DNA of 64,000 bases from Hypericum androsaemum (taxonomy: Eukaryota; Streptophyta; Magnoliopsida; Malpighiales; Hypericaceae), in the NCBI GenBank assembly GCA_963995505.1, contig OZ023199.1, positions 2,790,001 through 2,854,000 on the forward strand, read 5' to 3'. Made by a program: the position numbers and the translations under genes. A model generated the notes under the pieces. The model worked only from the letters and a program-made list of their open reading frames with translations. It did not search any database and had not been told where the DNA came from. Below are positions 1 to 10,700 of this stretch, piece after piece; the first letter of the stretch is position 1; each line of letters starts with the position of its first letter.

Positions 1-63
1 CTGTGTTGCATACATATAACCATGACCATTTGGACGAGCTACGACTGTGTGCATTTGTTACAG

Positions 64-1751
64 GTTGTATGGATGCCGTATAACGACGAGATTCTTGGCA
101 ATCTCCCGACAATATGCCATCGTGATTGTGGCTTATGGTTGGCACGAGTCCCGTTGATTTGCTTTTTGCATGTGGAGTAGCATTATCCTGATCGGGTGTT
201 ACGACAGTTCGGATTACTCCAGGGTATTCCGGCTAGCCCTGAGATCGATGAGGCGACACATAGTGCGGTGGATGGTCGGGGTCAGGCTGGCCAAAATTGG
301 AATGCTATTTACGAAGGCCATATGAAGATCTGGGTGGAATTTCGGACAAGATATGTGTATCACGGAGTACCTACATCGCCATATATCCATTATCATGATG
401 GATATATGGATTGGTACAGGAAGATTACTCGGCGATTCATCAGCCATGCTAGCGCAATGTTACACATGAGTGTAAGTCAATTTAGCTATGTTAAATAAAG
501 ATGTCTATTTTAATTTTAATAGCGATGTTCCACAATGCTAATGATAATAAAATTTTATTTGTAGGCGGATGTTGTTGAGCATATACGCCACAGGTCTTCA
601 GACATTTCAGAAATTCAGAATTTGTCGCAGGTTGCACTTGGGTTCGCCGGCGAGCAAAGACGGTACCTAGGTCTCCGCGACAGCCAGCCACCTGTGAGAC
701 TGGCGGAGCACATGACATACGATCTTCCTCAATCAGAGAGGGTATCTGTCGTGAGATGCAAAACCACCCTTTTCACCAAGCGGCAACCAATACCCCGGCC
801 TGAGCCCGTACCTGGTTATCAAGTGGAGCCTATGGTCTGGGAAGATTATCGGTCGAGATCGCAGATTCCAGCAAACACAGTGACGTCTCTCAACATGGAT
901 ACCTCCGCCTCTCATCCATTCTCCCAGCACACAGATTTTGGCACCCCCGGCTCCGCTTCCCAGCCGTCTCACCAGCACTCGAGTTACGGCCTAGCCCACA
1001 CTGGGGTGCCGCATTCCCAGCTGTTTACTCCCCCTAGGCAAAGGTATTTGTTTATCTTAATTTGTGGTATTAATTATGAATTTTATTACAATATGTTCAA
1101 TTGATTTGATTTCATTATTATATAAATTTTTGGGTTTGTTATTAGGGGTGTTCTCATTGGAGACGGTACAACGGCAGCTAGGTCTGTGCAGCCATTTTCT
1201 TACGGACTGGGCCCTTTCGGATCGGGTTTCGGCGTCGCCCCCTCCGCTGCTCATCCATTATTCAGGGAAAATATGTTTGGTTGGCCCCAAACTGGGGCTC
1301 ATACGTCCGACACGCAGTCCAGTTTTGGTTTGACCCGGTCTGGTGTACAGACATCCCAACTATTTAAGACACCTACACAGAGGTTGGTTCTCTACAATTT
1401 GGTGTGTGTAAATTATGAATTTTATTTAAAAATTTTGAATTGATTGTATGGCTTTATTGTGTTGATAACATAATTTGTTGATTTTGATAAATTTGTATGA
1501 TATTTTATAATAGGACTTCGCCACGTGATACTACAACTCATGGTAGTGGTGACTCTTCATTTGACGATCCAACCAATTTTGAGGATGAAGAAATACCTCT
1601 GGTCCGGCATCAGCCTAATCGGGGAGCTAGAGAGGCTGGTGTGCGATGTTTTACAGGAGGACACCTGAATGTGCCTGGAAAGGGAAATGGGAAAGCGAAT
1701 GCTCACGCAGATAAGCATCAAAAGGAGAAGCCTCAGAAGAAGAAGAAGTAG
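64..1751 (+). pseudogene. Plant mobile domain (PMD / MAIN-like) protein, C-terminal part, broken
   Basis: Four exons can be read: 64-471, 565-1043, 1146-1382 and 1514-1751, joined by GT-AG introns with continuous phase. The first exon carries the end of a PMD (aminotransferase-like plant mobile domain): VVWMPYNDE, then HYPDRVLRQFGLLQGIP and a WNAIYEGHMKIWVEFRTRYV stretch. These are typical of the MAIN-like / 'phosphatase 7 long form homolog' proteins spread by transposons. Exons 2 and 3 are Ser/Pro/His-rich, and their ends are similar to each other (GVPHSQLFTPPRQR versus GVQTSQLFKTPTQR), suggesting exon duplication. The last exon is acidic, then ends in a lysine run KKKK. A TAG at 178-180 stands where the family has Trp (VE-W-HYPDR), so the copy looks inactive. 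Upstream bases 1-63 encode a YNHDHLDELR-like stretch in another frame, so a second frameshift or a missed intron is likely. The 5' part lies outside the window. Family: confident. Status as pseudogene: good. Confidence 0.75.
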
Positions 1752-2049
1752 TTTATGCTTCTGTACTAGACATTCGTTGGATGCTTTTATGACTGTATTA
1801 ACTTCACTTTTTTTATGATTTGTGTTTTAGTTCTCGAAACTTTTCAAACGTTATACCTTTCTAGATAAGTATGCCGTCAAGATATTAAACAAAGTACGGT
1901 ATAAGGAAATACGACATGACAAAACTAAGAAGTGCAATACTAAAATAGGATGACAACAATCTGAAATAACAGATTAAAAAAATGTCTTTATGTTTCTCAA
2001 CACTTTGTCACAATTCTCATCAGAATTTCCGGTAGGGACATATTTGCCA

Positions 2050-3779
2050 CTATTCCTTGAAAACTCGTTTAACATTCTCGTGATCAACACTGAAATGTAT
2101 TCGATTTTCTTCATACGAGACATAAATCTGTTCAAAAAATACTTAATTAGGTCAATGATTATATTAAAATAATTTACTGACGACGATGTAATGATAATAT
2201 AAGCTTACATCTTTCAGTAGCAACACACATCCATCATAGTAGGTACTCTCAATGTCTTGTAAACTCCTCGTGATTTCCCCAGTAGGATCCTTCATAAATT
2301 TATAGATATGAAGTCTTTGATAATTAAAAAATATGATTAAGAAACAAATAATACATTATATTATAATACCTGAAAAAATGCTCGGAAACTATTGCCGTAT
2401 ACATGCTTCTTCTTTTTCACGTACAGAACCATCTGCAAGTCTCTTAGTTAACAATAACATTACTTGCAAATTACAAAATTTTCATATATGTACAAATGTT
2501 ACCTGTGGAATTGTGATGCTTTCAGAGATTGTTTTTACATCCTCAATAGATACTCCATCAACGTTAGCTCCATACATCAAACCTAAAAAATTTAAAAATT
2601 AGATACTCCATAAATGTAAGTAACAAGTATGTATAAGTATTTTCGTAATACCGTGAGATAGAACAAATTCAATAGCTGTTGTCCATGGTTCATTGTTGAA
2701 AATGTCATCGGCTTTGCGGTCTGCTTCAGCTCGTATGGCTTTCCTTCGAAGGATTTAGCTTCAGCTTCCTTTTTATGCAGCTCTAACCTCTTTTGTTCTT
2801 GGAGCCACTCAAAGGCCTCTGAGCCATATAGTGCCTTCAAATCGGCACCACGTCCCTCAGGATATGGTGCTGGAGGATAAGGACGACGACCATCATAGGA
2901 TGGTGCTGGACGAGTTTGTTCTTGGGAATCTTCATCAGATTCTCCATTTTTCTTGAACACTTTGATCACGTTCTCATCAGTAATGCTAAATAATTTGTTG
3001 TTCGGGTATGGGGACGAGTCAACTTTTACCTGTTGAAGAACCAGAAAATTAGTAAACAACTATCTGGGACTATTGAGAAAAAAAAGGATATGCTCACATT
3101 TTTAAGATACAACACACATCCAGCTTCAACAAGATCAGTAGAGTCATTTATGGTACCAGTAATACTGCCTGTAGAATTCTGTAATATATTAAAAGTTTAA
3201 AAAATTTCTCACATAACATAAATATGTAAGAATAAATAAAATTCTTTTAATTGTACCTTTAATGTCGCAAGTGCGCCAATTCCGACACGCTGAAAACGGG
3301 TCACCTCTACAACCATCTACAAGCAAATACAAAATACTTGTTATAAAATTAACTATGATGTTAACTCAAATTAAAGGATAATGTAAAATTTCTTACCGAT
3401 ATAACTGTAGTACCACTATAGGTATTTTTGAAGCTCTGAATACTTGTCCCTTTAAAACAGGTTCCTATCATCATCCCTGTAAAATAAATTAAAATTTAAT
3501 AAAAATATTATGTGATCCAATATAGAAATACGGAATACCTTCAACTGTCAGAAAGTCCATGGCTCTACTCCACGGTTCTGGATCTCGCTTGACAAGTTTG
3601 TAATAACAGTTGCTTTTGGTAGGTTTCTGAGGAGGGACTTCTGATCTATAGTTGGATGGCCTCTGTAATCGTTTGAAAATATACCCAAACTTAGAACCAC
3701 ATAGAGCATTCCAATCGATTTGAGGATGCTCCGGCTCTTCGTCATCATGTGCGATTGGCTCTTTGTCACTTCTCCTCAT
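2050..3779 (-). pseudogene. Tandem OB-fold protein, HROB/C17orf53-like (two modules), with one frameshift
   Basis: Nine exons fit GT-AG rules on the minus strand: 3539-3779, 3397-3476, 3257-3316, 3098-3178, 2652-3029, 2503-2582, 2370-2432, 2209-2289 and 2050-2127 (stop 2050-2052). Exons 2-5 and 6-9 are two copies of one module with matching exon sizes (80/80, 60/63, 81/81 nt). Both modules show the signature of the homologous-recombination OB-fold domain: LKNSTGSITGTI..GCVLYLKN in module 1 and QDPTGEITRSL..GCVLLLKD in module 2, then FSITDENVIKVF and FSVDHENVKRVF. Each is preceded by EPW..A..F. Animal HROB helps load the MCM8-MCM9 helicase in recombination; the role here is unknown. In exon 5 the frame switches near 2740-2752: the phase needed by the next exon is only met if one base is missing there, so this copy carries a frameshift. 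The start at 3779 (MRRSDKEP) is the first ATG after a splice-acceptor-like site and is uncertain. Domain assignment is by motif recognition, not search. Confidence 0.62.
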
Positions 3780-3956
3780 CGGCACACCTGAACAATTATG
3801 ACAATAAACATATACATAAAATGTGTAATGCGTCATTATTCTGCTAAGATAGAGTAACTTAAACTTCAGACTGTTACAAAGAAACTCAACACAACCCACA
3901 TAGAGTTCACAAAATATTACAAAGTACAATCCTTTCAGTTCAAAATTAATTACAAT

Positions 3957-6651
3957 TCAACGTCCACGACGGCGTCTACTCGTACTTGCCCCTACGGATA
4001 CAGATGCCGCTTTAGCCGCTTTAGCTGCTTTAGCCGCTCTTGCCGCCGCAACTGCTCTTATATTAGTACAATTGGCTTTTGTGTGACCCCTTGTTTTACA
4101 GAGCGTACAGCGGACGAAAGGTACTGTATCCATTTCATTATGTATGCGCTTCTGTGGCTGTCCTCTACCCCTCGCTAATCTTTCATCTGGAATGAGCCTT
4201 ACAACCGTTGGATCTTCAGGATACGGCCAATATTTAGGATTGCCCAGAGGAACAAACTTCAGTTGGTAGCAAACTTGCGTGGTTTCCAGGCGATAATACT
4301 TATCCACAAATATCTTATAATCGATGCCAAGTTCAGTACAACACGCCATCACATATGAGCACAGTTAGTGGTAAGCCTGGAATTTGCCGCAGCCACAAAA
4401 TCCTGTGGAAAGATTAACTGAATGCTTTCTGTCCCCCTTTTGTCTTCTCATATCGTACCCAGTGCGAACTTCGTACGATCCAACTGTACTGTCAGAAACT
4501 CGCACTCTATGTCCATTGCCATTTCCCTCCCACCGCTCCAACTTGTTTAGGAGCTTCTGTGACATCAATATTTTGCCAGTACAGCTCTCTTTCATACACT
4601 TAGTTGATCTCTCTTCAAAATATTCGGTTAGCTTATTAAATGTCTCTGCCACCAATGCCGTCACCGGTAAACGGCGAACTTTTTTGAAGATCATATTTAT
4701 GCACTCGGCAAAATTTGTCGTCATGTTACCATATCGGCGTCCGCCATCCCACGCTAAGCTCCACTTGCGCAATTCCTGTTCATACATCCAGTTGAAGACC
4801 TCCTGGTCGACATTTCATATTTCTCGCATGTTAGCTTCCAACTTTCACAGTTGAGCTTGCATTCCTACAACCAACATAGTAAAAATATTTAAATGTGGAG
4901 TAACAACTTGTAAAATAGTTTTAGACTACAAAACATTTGTGCATGTCACCTGCAATCTTCATGACATTCCTCATGGCGTCGTTTTTGAAGTGTTTGTTAA
5001 GATTGCTTGCTACGTGTCGAAGACAATATCGATGGGCGGTATCACTGTCTTCTCCCCAACCATACTCCGTATCCATTGCCTTTAATATGCCAGCATGTCG
5101 ATCAGAAATAACACATATTCCATGTCGGCCAGGCGTGACGTGCTTCCAGACTTGTTTCATGAACCACGGCCAACTATCCGTGTTCTCACCCTCTACCAGA
5201 GCAAATGCTATTGGAATTATAGCATTATTACCATCAATTGCAGTGGCGATCAGGAGGACATGCTTGTATTTTCCATACAAGAACGTTCCATCAATCTCCA
5301 AGACAGGCATGCAATGTTTGAAAGCTTCAATGCAAGGCTTGAAGCTCCAAAAAACTCGCTTAAAGATCTTTGTTCCAGGCATCAGTGCTTCCACGTAATG
5401 GTCGCAACCAGGGAGGGTGTGATAATATTCCCATTCAACAACAGTTCCAGGATTATTTGTCTTGCATGCTGCAAACCATTGCGGAAGGCGATTGTAAGAT
5501 TCTTGCCAATCCCCCCATAAATCTTGAAACGCCTTCTCTTTTGCCCACCAAGTCTTCGTATACGAGGGTCTAAACTTCATATGGTCGTGGATCTCTGACC
5601 TTAAAGTGGCCACACGAATTTCTGGTTGTTCCTCTACTCGTTTCTTAATAATTTGTGCAATGAAAGCAGAAGTGAGTTGTTTATGATCCTGCGACTTTCG
5701 TAGGCGACCACAGGTATGGGGGTAGGTGTGTTTCACGATTTTCCATGGACTGAAAAGTGTGCCCCTTCTTTCCTGTGAGACACGGATCTCCCATTTGCAA
5801 TCATCCGTCTCCCATTTTTTACACTTCACAGAAAAAGTTTCTGGCCTTGTTTCTTTTCGGACAAACTCACGCCCATCGTTCATTACGAACGCCTCGATCT
5901 CCCTCTTTGCATCAAATTTGCTCTTCCAAATCGTACCCTCTTTCAACAAACCAGAACAACTTCCATCTATTGCTCGGTCACAATCCCATTCTTCACCATA
6001 AACAGTCATCGATGATTGTTCACCGGGATCAGTTAGAGCGAGTTCACCGTATTGTTGTTCTCGGTATTGTTGTTCCTCTTCTTCTACTACTTCTTCTTCA
6101 TCTTCGTCTTCTTCTGCTTCATTTTCGTCTTCTTCTGCTTTGTCTTCGTCTTCTACTTCTTCTGCTTCGTCTTCACGATCAAAATTGTATGTGGCATATG
6201 GACCCGTCTCTCTAGGATCATTTTCAAACCAATCAAATATTGGTTCATGAGCAACATCCATCCCCGTTGACGTACCAGCTTCAACGACAAACGAGTTGTA
6301 ATTATTAACCCTCTTTTCCACAATGATTGTAAGCTTAATCTCCTTCACCATTGGTCCAAAGAAGTTAATCATGGTCTCCAGCATTATCCTAACATCTTCA
6401 TCGTCGTTAATAAACATTGGACCAAATTGTCCTCTTCCAAATGGACATCTAAATATCAACGGCCCAAATTCTTCATTTGGGCCTATTGGGATCTTTTCGT
6501 TAACTTTTTTCCGCAAGATATTGTATCTAACAAATGCTGCATGAAACTTCAACTTCTCTTTCCCACCACCTTGGTAATCAAAACCGGTTTCATTGTTGTT
6601 GAAAATTACTCCATCGTATTTCAACTTTATTCTTATAACCCGGTTAGCCAT
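3957..6651 (-). pseudogene. Mutator-like (mudrA/MULE) transposase, three in-frame stops
   Basis: Two exons: 4950-6651 and 3957-4864, one intron, phase preserved. Domain order: N-terminal PB1-like segment (MANRVIRIKLKYDG), a Glu/Asp-rich linker at about residues 155-200, a MuDR/GCM1-type zinc-binding domain (KCKKW..CKWEIR..H.YPHTC, about 275-320), the MULE catalytic domain with EIDGTFLYGKYKHVLL and CVISDRHAGIL (first two acidic residues), then a GGRRYGNMTTNFAECIN motif. A SWIM finger (CGCGKFQAYH..CS.VMAC) and a CCHC knuckle (CTLCKTRGHTKANC) follow near the C-terminus. The enzyme would cut and move MULE DNA in the nucleus. Three stops interrupt exon 2 in frame: TGA 4845-4847, TGA 4815-4817 and TAA 4365-4367; the last is inside the SWIM finger. 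The copy is therefore dead as read, although the frame is otherwise intact over about 870 codons, so inactivation is not ancient. Confidence 0.88.
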
Positions 6652-6762
6652 TATGAATACTACAACAAAAGAAAACAGTATGCAATTCTATATTAGCAAA
6701 ACAAAACATAATTTATATTAACGAAAATATCATATAAACATACATTCTTCTCCATCAATTTT

Positions 6763-7020
6763 TTGGTCCGAGACCACCTTAAGAACCAGATGAAATTTAA
6801 TCGGACTGGCAGGGTGGTCACTTTTTGTACTCGACCATCCGGAATTTACCAAGAAAAAATTCACAATCTGACCGGTCGTTCCGGTCGGATTGGTCCGACT
6901 AACCAGACTGGTCCGACCGACCAGACCAGTCCGATTGACCCGACCAGTCTGACCGACCCAACCCGACCGGTCCGACTCATTAAATCGGTCTGGCCATTGG
7001 GGTTGGTCAGTTTATAAAAT
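6763..7020. repeat. GGTCGGACC-rich degenerate short repeats
   Basis: Many overlapping copies of GACCGGTC, GGTCCGACC and CCGACCAGTCTGACC occur on both strands between about 6870 and 6990, in an otherwise AT-rich context. The same word class occurs inside the hAT-like MITE at 18169-18764, so a shared transposon origin is possible. No open reading frame here is convincing. Confidence 0.6.
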
Positions 7021-7025
7021 CCGCA

Positions 7026-7255
7026 CACCCACAAAATTTTAAACAATCAGATATCACACTCAAAAAATATAAGGAATTAATAATTTCAAAGCTAAAATAT
7101 ACTAATTATTTTTAATTAATGAACAAACTCTACATATATACACCCACAAAATTTTAAACAATCAGATATCACACTCAAAAAATAGAAGGAATTAATAATT
7201 TCAAAGCTAAAATATACTAATTATTTTTAATTAATGAACAAACTCTACATACATA
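7026..7255. repeat. Tandem duplication, 2 x 115 bp
   Basis: Positions 7026-7140 and 7141-7255 are two nearly identical 115-bp copies (start CACCCACAAAATTTTAAAC). I see only a handful of differences, at the AAAATATAAGG/AAAATAGAAGG position and at the 3' edge. AT-rich and non-coding. Confidence 0.92.
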
Positions 7256-7379
7256 CCAAAATATTAAAGTAAATTAATTTACCTGGTTTTGGGCAGGGTC
7301 TTCTATGGTATGCAGGACGTCTTTGTATGGATGACAAAAGGCTTCTGCGAGGTATCCATTATATAGGCCATATGATCGA

Positions 7380-7640
7380 CCAAGATCCGACCAAAAAAGT
7401 CGGATCTTGGACCAATATGACATATTCGACAAAAAATGTCGAATCTTGGTCATATCCGAAATCTCCTATTCAGATTTCGGATATGGCTTATCGACCAAGA
7501 TCCGACTTTTCTTGTCGGATCTTGGACCAAGATCCGACTTTTTTAGTCGGATGATATATCCGACTAAAAAAGTCAGATTTTGGTCATCCGACAAAAAAAT
7601 TCGGATCTTGGTCCAAGATCCACTTTTTTCGGCGTCCGTG
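7380..7640. repeat. Array of perfect short hairpins built on CCAAGATCCGAC
   Basis: Successive palindromes with 7-8-nt A- or T-rich loops. CCAAGATCCGAC at 7380-7391 pairs with 7399-7410. ATTCGAC at 7424-7430 pairs with 7438-7444. The 14-nt arm at 7451-7464 pairs with 7472-7485. CCAAGATCCGAC at 7495-7506 pairs with 7514-7525, and another copy starts at 7527. Further weaker copies run to about 7620. The loops alternate AAAAAA and TTTTTT. This is followed by a GC-rich tail with GTGCCACGTGGACACC at about 7640. Confidence 0.85.
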
Positions 7641-7909
7641 CCACGTGGACACCCTCCCCGCAATACTTTCAAATCGGACGCTTTTTTCACAAAAAGTGGT
7701 GAATAGTAACACCATTCTAAAAAAAAACCCATACTCCTTTCCATTTAAAGATTTGTCACAATTATTTAGTCTGACGACGTAAACAATGTACTAATTTAAT
7801 GAAATTTAAAGTTTAAATCTTGTCAAATTGGATATAAAAATTACAAATAAAAAAACTAACGTGATTTATGTATTGTTTGTTCATTGTTGTTACTGGTATA
7901 AGGGTACCG

Positions 7910-8050
7910 GTAACCAATATCACTACACATGGAAACTAATATCACTTCATATGCAAATCAATATCACTTCATATGTAAACCAGTCTCTTACAAACCAATA
8001 TCATTTCACATGCAAACCAATATCACTTCACATGCAAACCAATATCACAT
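7910..8050. repeat. 22-bp minisatellite (AAACCAATATCACTTCACATGC)n, degenerate
   Basis: About six units of a ~22-bp motif (core CCAATATCACTTCACATG) run from about 7912 to 8050. The last three units are nearly identical; earlier ones vary. No gene is seen in 7640-8227 apart from this array. Confidence 0.75.
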
Positions 8051-8236
8051 GATAGGTTATTGACCATCAGATTTAAAGATAATCAAATTTGACGGCCCAA
8101 AATGTAGTCTCCACCTGAGGACAAATTTTTTTTAGTTTCCACTCAATCCGGTCTCAACGGTACCAGTAGTTTTTTGGCACGCGGCACATATACAAAATTT
8201 ATTTATTTTTGTCTAACTGTTCGGTATCACAATATA

Positions 8237-8503
8237 GGGTAAAGAACACCCATAATCACTTATCTTTTATTAATTTTAGTCTATGGTCACTAATTTATTT
8301 TTTTATCTTTTTATGGTCACTCATCTATATTAATTTATTCTTGTATGGTCTACGACTAATTTTAAAATTATAAAATTTTAAATATATCTCAAACTCTTTC
8401 CTTTTCTCTCGCCTCGTTCCTTCCACTCTTCTCTCTACTTTTCCTCTCTCCCTTCGGCAAGGAGCCACGTAACCCGTTGACGTCGCAATACCACGTGTAG
8501 GGA
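8237..8503 (+). repeat. Left terminal inverted repeat of the 8.2-9.85 kb element
   Basis: Pairs with 9595-9850 in inverted orientation. Shared landmarks include ATCTTTTATTAATT, GGTCACTAAT, a CT-rich block and CCACGTA..CC near the inner edge. Confidence 0.85.
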
Positions 8504-8687
8504 TGAGCATTTGAATAATCCGAATCTAAATTTTTTACGAAATCATTATTTTACGATTCGAATTATGAATAGTAAAATATTTAAATTTTGATATCCATAT
8601 TTTTTTCACAGACGGACACGTATAATTTGAATTATTTGAATTACAAAACTCACATCTGAATTAACCCCCACCACATAGCGAATTTGG

Positions 8688-9005
8688 TCCTGGAAGGCCA
8701 AATCCAACCAGGGCCGTCTTGGTTGATCCAATGATTTACTTAATTATGATTCAATGGTCTACCAATTATGATGTAATAGTCTACCTAGTTATGATTTAAT
8801 GATATATTTTTATTCTGTCCTTGATAAATCGGGGCCCTTCCGGATAAAAAGAGTTGGATATAATTGTCTACCCATTTATTGAATGGTTTACTCAGTTATG
8901 ATTTAATGGTCTACTTAGTTATAATCGAATGGTTTACTCTGCATATATTGAATAGTTTGCTATCCAAATTTGTCTTGGATTCTTTGTTCCAGAACCAAAT
9001 CCGAT
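8688..9005. repeat. Possible small nested inverted-repeat element
   Basis: ATTTGGTCCTGGAA near 8692 matches, inverted and with one mismatch, TTCCAGAACCAAAT near 8990-9003. Between them lie the 23-bp direct repeats. No clear target duplication was seen, so this may be a nested MITE or a chance palindrome. Confidence 0.35.
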
Positions 9006-9594
9006 CTTCATACAATATAGCCAACCAAACTAGAATTCCGCAAACGGTAGAAAACAACTATCTGATATCTTTTACTACCTTTTCCGCAAACGGTAGAAAT
9101 GTCACTAATTGTTAGAAATTTAGGTAAAAGTTTGTAACTATTACATAAAAGCAAATGGATTATCGGTTACAATTAGTGCAGAATTTAATTAGCAATAGCA
9201 TCAACAAAATTCTTATTTTTGCTAACTACACAAGATTCTCTATTCAAAAGTTTTATCCCCGGATTAGTTGATTTAGTGAATGTTTGGATAACCAGTGGTA
9301 TGAAAAGATAGGTCCCCGCCTATTAATCTACTATATTGGTACCCTAATAAGGTGAATATTTATGCGGCTTAATTAATTAACCCGACAAATTATCAACCAG
9401 AGGTCCATCCTATATAATGTACCTTGATTCTGGTCCCTTACTTAGCCCATAAATGGATGGAAGAAAGCTGATAGATTTCTTCCCCATCAAAACCCTTGGA
9501 ATAAACTCATAATATATAATATTAGCCCCGTAAAGTGCCAAAGCAGCTCCTACTTACTCATTCATTAATAATGACAGCCTTACACGAGCCATGT

Positions 9595-9850
9595 ACCCCT
9601 ACAAGTTAGGTCGCGGCGTGAATGGGTACGTGGTTCCGTTTCGAAGGGAGAGAGGGAAGTAGAGAGAATAGAAGAACGAACTAGGACGAGAGAGAAAAAT
9701 GAAAAAAGTATGAGATATATTTGAAATTAGTCATAATAACCATACAATGATGACTTAATATAGATGAGTGATCATAAAAGAATAAAAAAATAGATTAGTG
9801 ACAATAAACTAGAATTAATAAAAGATGAGTGATCATGAACATTTTTACCC
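9595..9850 (-). repeat. Right terminal inverted repeat of the 8.2-9.85 kb element
   Basis: Reverse complement of the left repeat with scattered substitutions and small gaps. It ends TTTACCC, the exact complement of the left terminus GGGTAAA. Confidence 0.85.
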
Positions 9851-9859
9851 CACAATATG

Positions 9860-10700
9860 AGTTCGTACTATGTCAAAGTAGAAAGAACAATTACAGTGTA
9901 AAACCATTTGCGGAACTCAAACTCTATACCCTAGTTAAGAACAATTATGATAAATTGATCTACTAGTTCCCTGGTCCATGTATACCTATTTGCACGAAAT
10001 ATTTTTTTTTTTGAGATGTATGTTTAGTATTTGATTGTTTATTTTTTTGATAACTATATTTCATTGCCCATATTTTGATTAATTTGATTGCTTCGATCTA
10101 ATTAAAAATTTGTTACAATAAAATCCCATGGGAAATTCGCAATGGAAAAAGGAGTACCTGAGTTCAGAGTTTTGTGTGATCAACACTAAACAAAACAAAA
10201 CCAAAAACATTTGTTTGTTTATCTTTGTTGCTAGATTAATCAACCAACAATCTCGATAAGCAACTTAACAGTTTAAGGTGGAAAGTAGAGGCTTGCTTCA
10301 AACAAAAGAAAATTAAATATTATGCTAATTTCTCAATTTTGAACGCGTAACAAATTTTTTTAAGCATTCATTTTATGATCGTCACATTATGTGATTTTAG
10401 TATTCATCTCGCTCGTAATTTTTTGGTGGGAAGAATGAGATCCTTATTACTCTCTCGCATCTCCATATGCTGCTTCCTTTGATCCTTATTACATCAAAGA
10501 TCACTTTATTTAAAATGTCCACATTGGATCCCTCATTATTACATTAAAAATTAACTAATGCATCAACCAAGATTTGATTCAACACGTACTAAAAATAGTC
10601 CGACTTGAGAATTTTCACCTTTCCCTATGCCTAAAGTACAAACAACAGTTCTCAGTTTACTTACCTCGTAAGTTGCCGAAAAGAACTTCTCTCTCGTTAA
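9860..10700. other. Intergenic, nothing identified
   Basis: AT-rich sequence with no coding signal, no clear repeats and no RNA gene recognised. It includes the presumed 3' untranslated region of the leftward GT47 gene. Confidence 0.6.

Larger units (their letters stand above)
1..7760. mobile_element. Probable MULE region carrying transposase, OB-fold and PMD genes
   Basis: The transposase and the OB-fold gene are read leftward, and the PMD gene is read rightward toward them, so OB-fold and PMD are convergent with about 300 bp between their ends. This recalls the two convergent genes of maize MuDR. The right side (6.76-7.75 kb) is a gene-free, repeat-rich stretch that could be the terminal region. 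No terminal inverted repeats or target-site duplication can be defined because the left end lies outside the window. The outer limits given are therefore only the extent of the neighbourhood, and membership of all three genes in a single element is inference. Confidence 0.4.
8237..9850. mobile_element. Non-autonomous Mutator-like element with ~260-bp terminal inverted repeats
   Basis: The sequence from 8237 (GGGTAAAGAACAC) to about 8503 reappears inverted from about 9595 to 9850 (ending TTTTTACCC), with roughly 80-85% match by eye. Nine bases flank it: CACAATATA at 8228-8236 and CACAATATG at 9851-9859, one mismatch. A 9-bp target duplication plus long inverted repeats is the hallmark of the Mutator superfamily. 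The 1.1-kb interior holds no convincing gene. It contains direct ~23-bp repeats (ATGGTCTACTTAGTTATGA type, about 8731-8812 and 8860-8960) and two copies of TTCCGCAAACGGTAGAAA at 9036-9053 and 9082-9099. Confidence 0.85.

Noticed and set aside
7262..7378. Possible upstream exon of the transposase on the minus strand (reads YKDVLHTIEDPAQNQ before a donor-like GTAAAT)
   Set aside because: Cannot be tied to the transposase frame, and no family similarity is recognised; could be chance.
7380..7640. CRISPR-like array
   Set aside because: Units are palindromes with loops, not equal repeats with unique spacers, and the genome is a plant nucleus.
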